The position numbers were made by a program, and so were the translations under genes. From Tupaia tana (Eukaryota > Chordata > Mammalia > Scandentia > Tupaiidae): a DNA stretch of 64,000 nt. Every line of letters starts with the position of its first letter. Position 1 is the first letter of the stretch. Shown one piece after another: positions 62,657 to 64,000 of the stretch. A model generated the notes under the pieces. It was not told where the DNA came from, ran no database searches, and saw nothing but the letters and a program-made list of their open reading frames with translations. Where the stretch lies: assembly GCA_026018925.1 (NCBI GenBank), contig JAKSZU010000514.1, positions 28,063 to 92,062 on the forward strand. The letters are read 5' to 3'.

Positions 62657-63907
62657 ATGTGGAATCTTCCCAGAGAATGGCTCACCTCTCCTGCCTGGGA
62701 GAAAGGAGCAGAAGGGATCATTAACAAAACAAAAGATGGAGCTTAGAGCCAGAGAGAAACTTTACCTTTAAAAAAACGAAAAAAGGAAAAATTACCGAAA
62801 AAAAAATGAGGAGACAGGAGCAGAGAGAGACAGAGACCTCAGAGACACAGAGACAGAGATAGAAGGCCAGAGGGGCTCCCTACCACACTAGCTTTGCTTG
62901 CTGGAGGCTGAATTATGAGTAGAAAATCTTCATTTCTCCTTTGCCTTGAAATACCTAGTTCCCAGTCTCAATGTGGAATCTTCCCAAAGAATGGCTCACC
63001 TCTCCTGCCTGGGAGAAAGGAGCAGAAGGGATCATTAACAAAACAAAAGATGGAGCTGAGTGCCAGAGAGAAACTTTACTTTAAAAAAACGTAAAAAGGA
63101 AAAATTACCGAAAAAAAATGAGAAGACAGGAGCAGAGAGAGACAGAGACCTCAGAGACACAGAGACAGAGATAGAAGGCCAGAGGGGCTCCCTACCACAC
63201 TAGCTTTGCTTGCTGGAGGCTGAATTATGAGTAGAAAATCTTCATTTCTCCTTTGCCTTGAAATACCTAGTTCCCAGTCTCCATGTGGAATCTTCCCAGA
63301 GAATGGCTCACCTCTCCTGACTGGGAGAAAGGAGCTGAAGGGATCATTAACAAAACAAAAGATGGAGCTGAGAGCCAGAGAGAAACTTTACCTTTAAAAA
63401 AACGAAAAAAGGAAAAATTACCGAAAAAAAATGAGGAGACAGGAGCAGAGAGACAGACACCTTAGAGACACAGAGACAGAGATAGAAGGCCAGAGGGGCT
63501 CCCTACCACACTAGCTTTGCTTGCTGGAGGCTGAATTATGAGTAGAAAATCTTCATTTCTCCTTTGCCTTGAAATACCTAGTTCCCAGTCTCAATGTGGA
63601 ATCTTCCCAGAGAATGGCTCACCCCTCCTGCCTGGGAGAAAGGAGCAGAAGGGATCATTAACAAAACAAAAGATGGAGCTGAGAGCCAGAGAGAAACTAT
63701 ACCTTTAAAAAAACGTAAAAAGGAAAAACTACCGAAAAAAAAATGATGAGACAGGAGCAGAGAGAGACAGAGACCTCAGAGACACAGAGACAGAGATAGA
63801 AGGCCAGAGGGGCTCCCTACCACACTAGCTTTGCTTGCTGGAGGCTGAATTATGAGTAGAAAATCTTCATTTCTCCTTTGCCTTAAAATATCTAGTTCCC
63901 AGTCTCC
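62657..63907. repeat. Two-unit tandem duplication near right edge
   Basis: ACGAAAAAAGG units at 62657 and 63283 alternate with CTCAATGTGG units at 62970 and 63595, so a pair of units has been doubled. ATACCTAG precedes three of them. The 63283 unit has a short loss in its purine module (GAGAGACAGACACCTTAG, 63449-63466). The 63595 unit shares ACTATACC with the 835 unit. Confidence 0.82.
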
Positions 63908-64000
63908 ATGTGGAACCTTCCCAGAGAATGGCTCACCTCTCCTGCCTGGGAGAAAGGAGCAGAAGGGATCATTAACAAAACAAAAGATGGAGCTGAGAGC
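63908..64000. repeat. Partial satellite unit at right edge
   Basis: The window ends inside a unit at GAGCTGAGAGC. It begins GGAACCTTCC after CCTTAAAATATC, the same combination as the 61403 unit. The array continues to the right. Confidence 0.95.

Larger units (their letters stand above)
1..64000. repeat. Tandem satellite array, ~314-bp unit, ~203 full copies
   Basis: The whole window is a head-to-tail array of one unit. The word ATGTGGAATC (or a one-base variant) recurs every 311-317 bp from 208 to 63908, giving about 203 intervals with a mean of 313.8 bp. Every unit reads in the same direction and no inverted unit or unrelated insertion was found. By eye, units differ from the common form at only a few positions each, mostly substitutions and changes in A-run length, so the array is well homogenised. 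No promoter, splice-bounded exon, tRNA, rRNA or transposon end was recognised in any interval. Satellite arrays of this kind form constitutive heterochromatin and often lie at or near centromeres, but nothing here fixes the chromosomal location. The family and species are not recognised. Confidence 0.98.

Noticed and set aside
192..63465. More than a hundred similar ORFs of 60-121 codons on both strands
   Set aside because: They recur with the repeat period, end at the same stop inside each unit, shift frame when the A-run changes length, and reflect strand composition (K/R/E on the purine strand, F/S/L on the other). No domain was recognised. They are not annotated as genes.
1..64000. CRISPR array
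   Set aside because: There are no short repeats with unique spacers. The whole 314-bp period is repeated, including what would be the spacers, and no cas genes are present.
1..64000. LTR or DNA transposon as the repeated unit
   Set aside because: No terminal inverted repeats, target-site duplications, primer-binding site or transposase or polymerase reading frame was seen. The unit may have come from such an element, but nothing here shows it.
1..64000. Telomeric repeat, rDNA or tRNA-derived unit
   Set aside because: No TTAGGG runs, rRNA segments or pol III A and B boxes with a cloverleaf were recognised in the unit.
1..64000. Inverted units or strand switches within the array
   Set aside because: The start word, the A-tract module and the purine module read on the + strand in every unit examined.

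Overview
This window is one uninterrupted tandem satellite array. A unit of about 314 bp repeats head to tail, always in the same orientation, from base 1 to base 64000. Taking the start of the word ATGTGGAATC as the unit boundary, the first boundary is at 208 and the last at 63908. That span holds about 203 full units (mean 313.8 bp), plus a partial unit at each end. No unique flanking sequence, gene, RNA gene, mobile-element terminus, or inverted unit was seen. The array therefore continues past both edges.

The sequence suggests a eukaryotic chromosome in heterochromatin (centromeric, pericentromeric, subtelomeric or similar). The two conserved CpG sites per unit decay mostly to TpG or CpA, which fits a genome with germline CpG methylation, so a vertebrate and probably a mammal. 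I do not recognise the satellite family and cannot name the species. The short ORFs that recur on both strands are shadows of the repeat and of its purine/pyrimidine strand bias, and are not annotated as genes.

Each unit has four parts: (1) a mixed-composition segment with a small inverted repeat, (2) an A-tract module of four A-runs holding both CpGs, (3) a purine-rich GAGACAGAGA-like module, and (4) a pyrimidine-rich segment leading to the next unit. Most length variation comes from the last A-run (roughly 6 to 13 A).

Above the unit there is no single regular higher-order repeat. There is instead a nested set of block duplications that can be traced by shared rare variants: a 4-unit tandem duplication (1463-3974), a 3-unit one (9947-11830), a 14-unit one (15593-24069, second copy rearranged), a very large one of about 39 units (24383-36612 against 36613-45716, second copy about 10 units shorter), and a 16-unit spacing (49166 against 54183). 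Dispersed relatives also occur, such as 14026-15592 with 46343-47911, and 4607-5234 with 49792-50420 and 54809-55436. Several junctions are hybrid units, as expected from unequal exchange between misaligned copies. The main interest of the window is as a readable record of satellite turnover, not as a set of genes.
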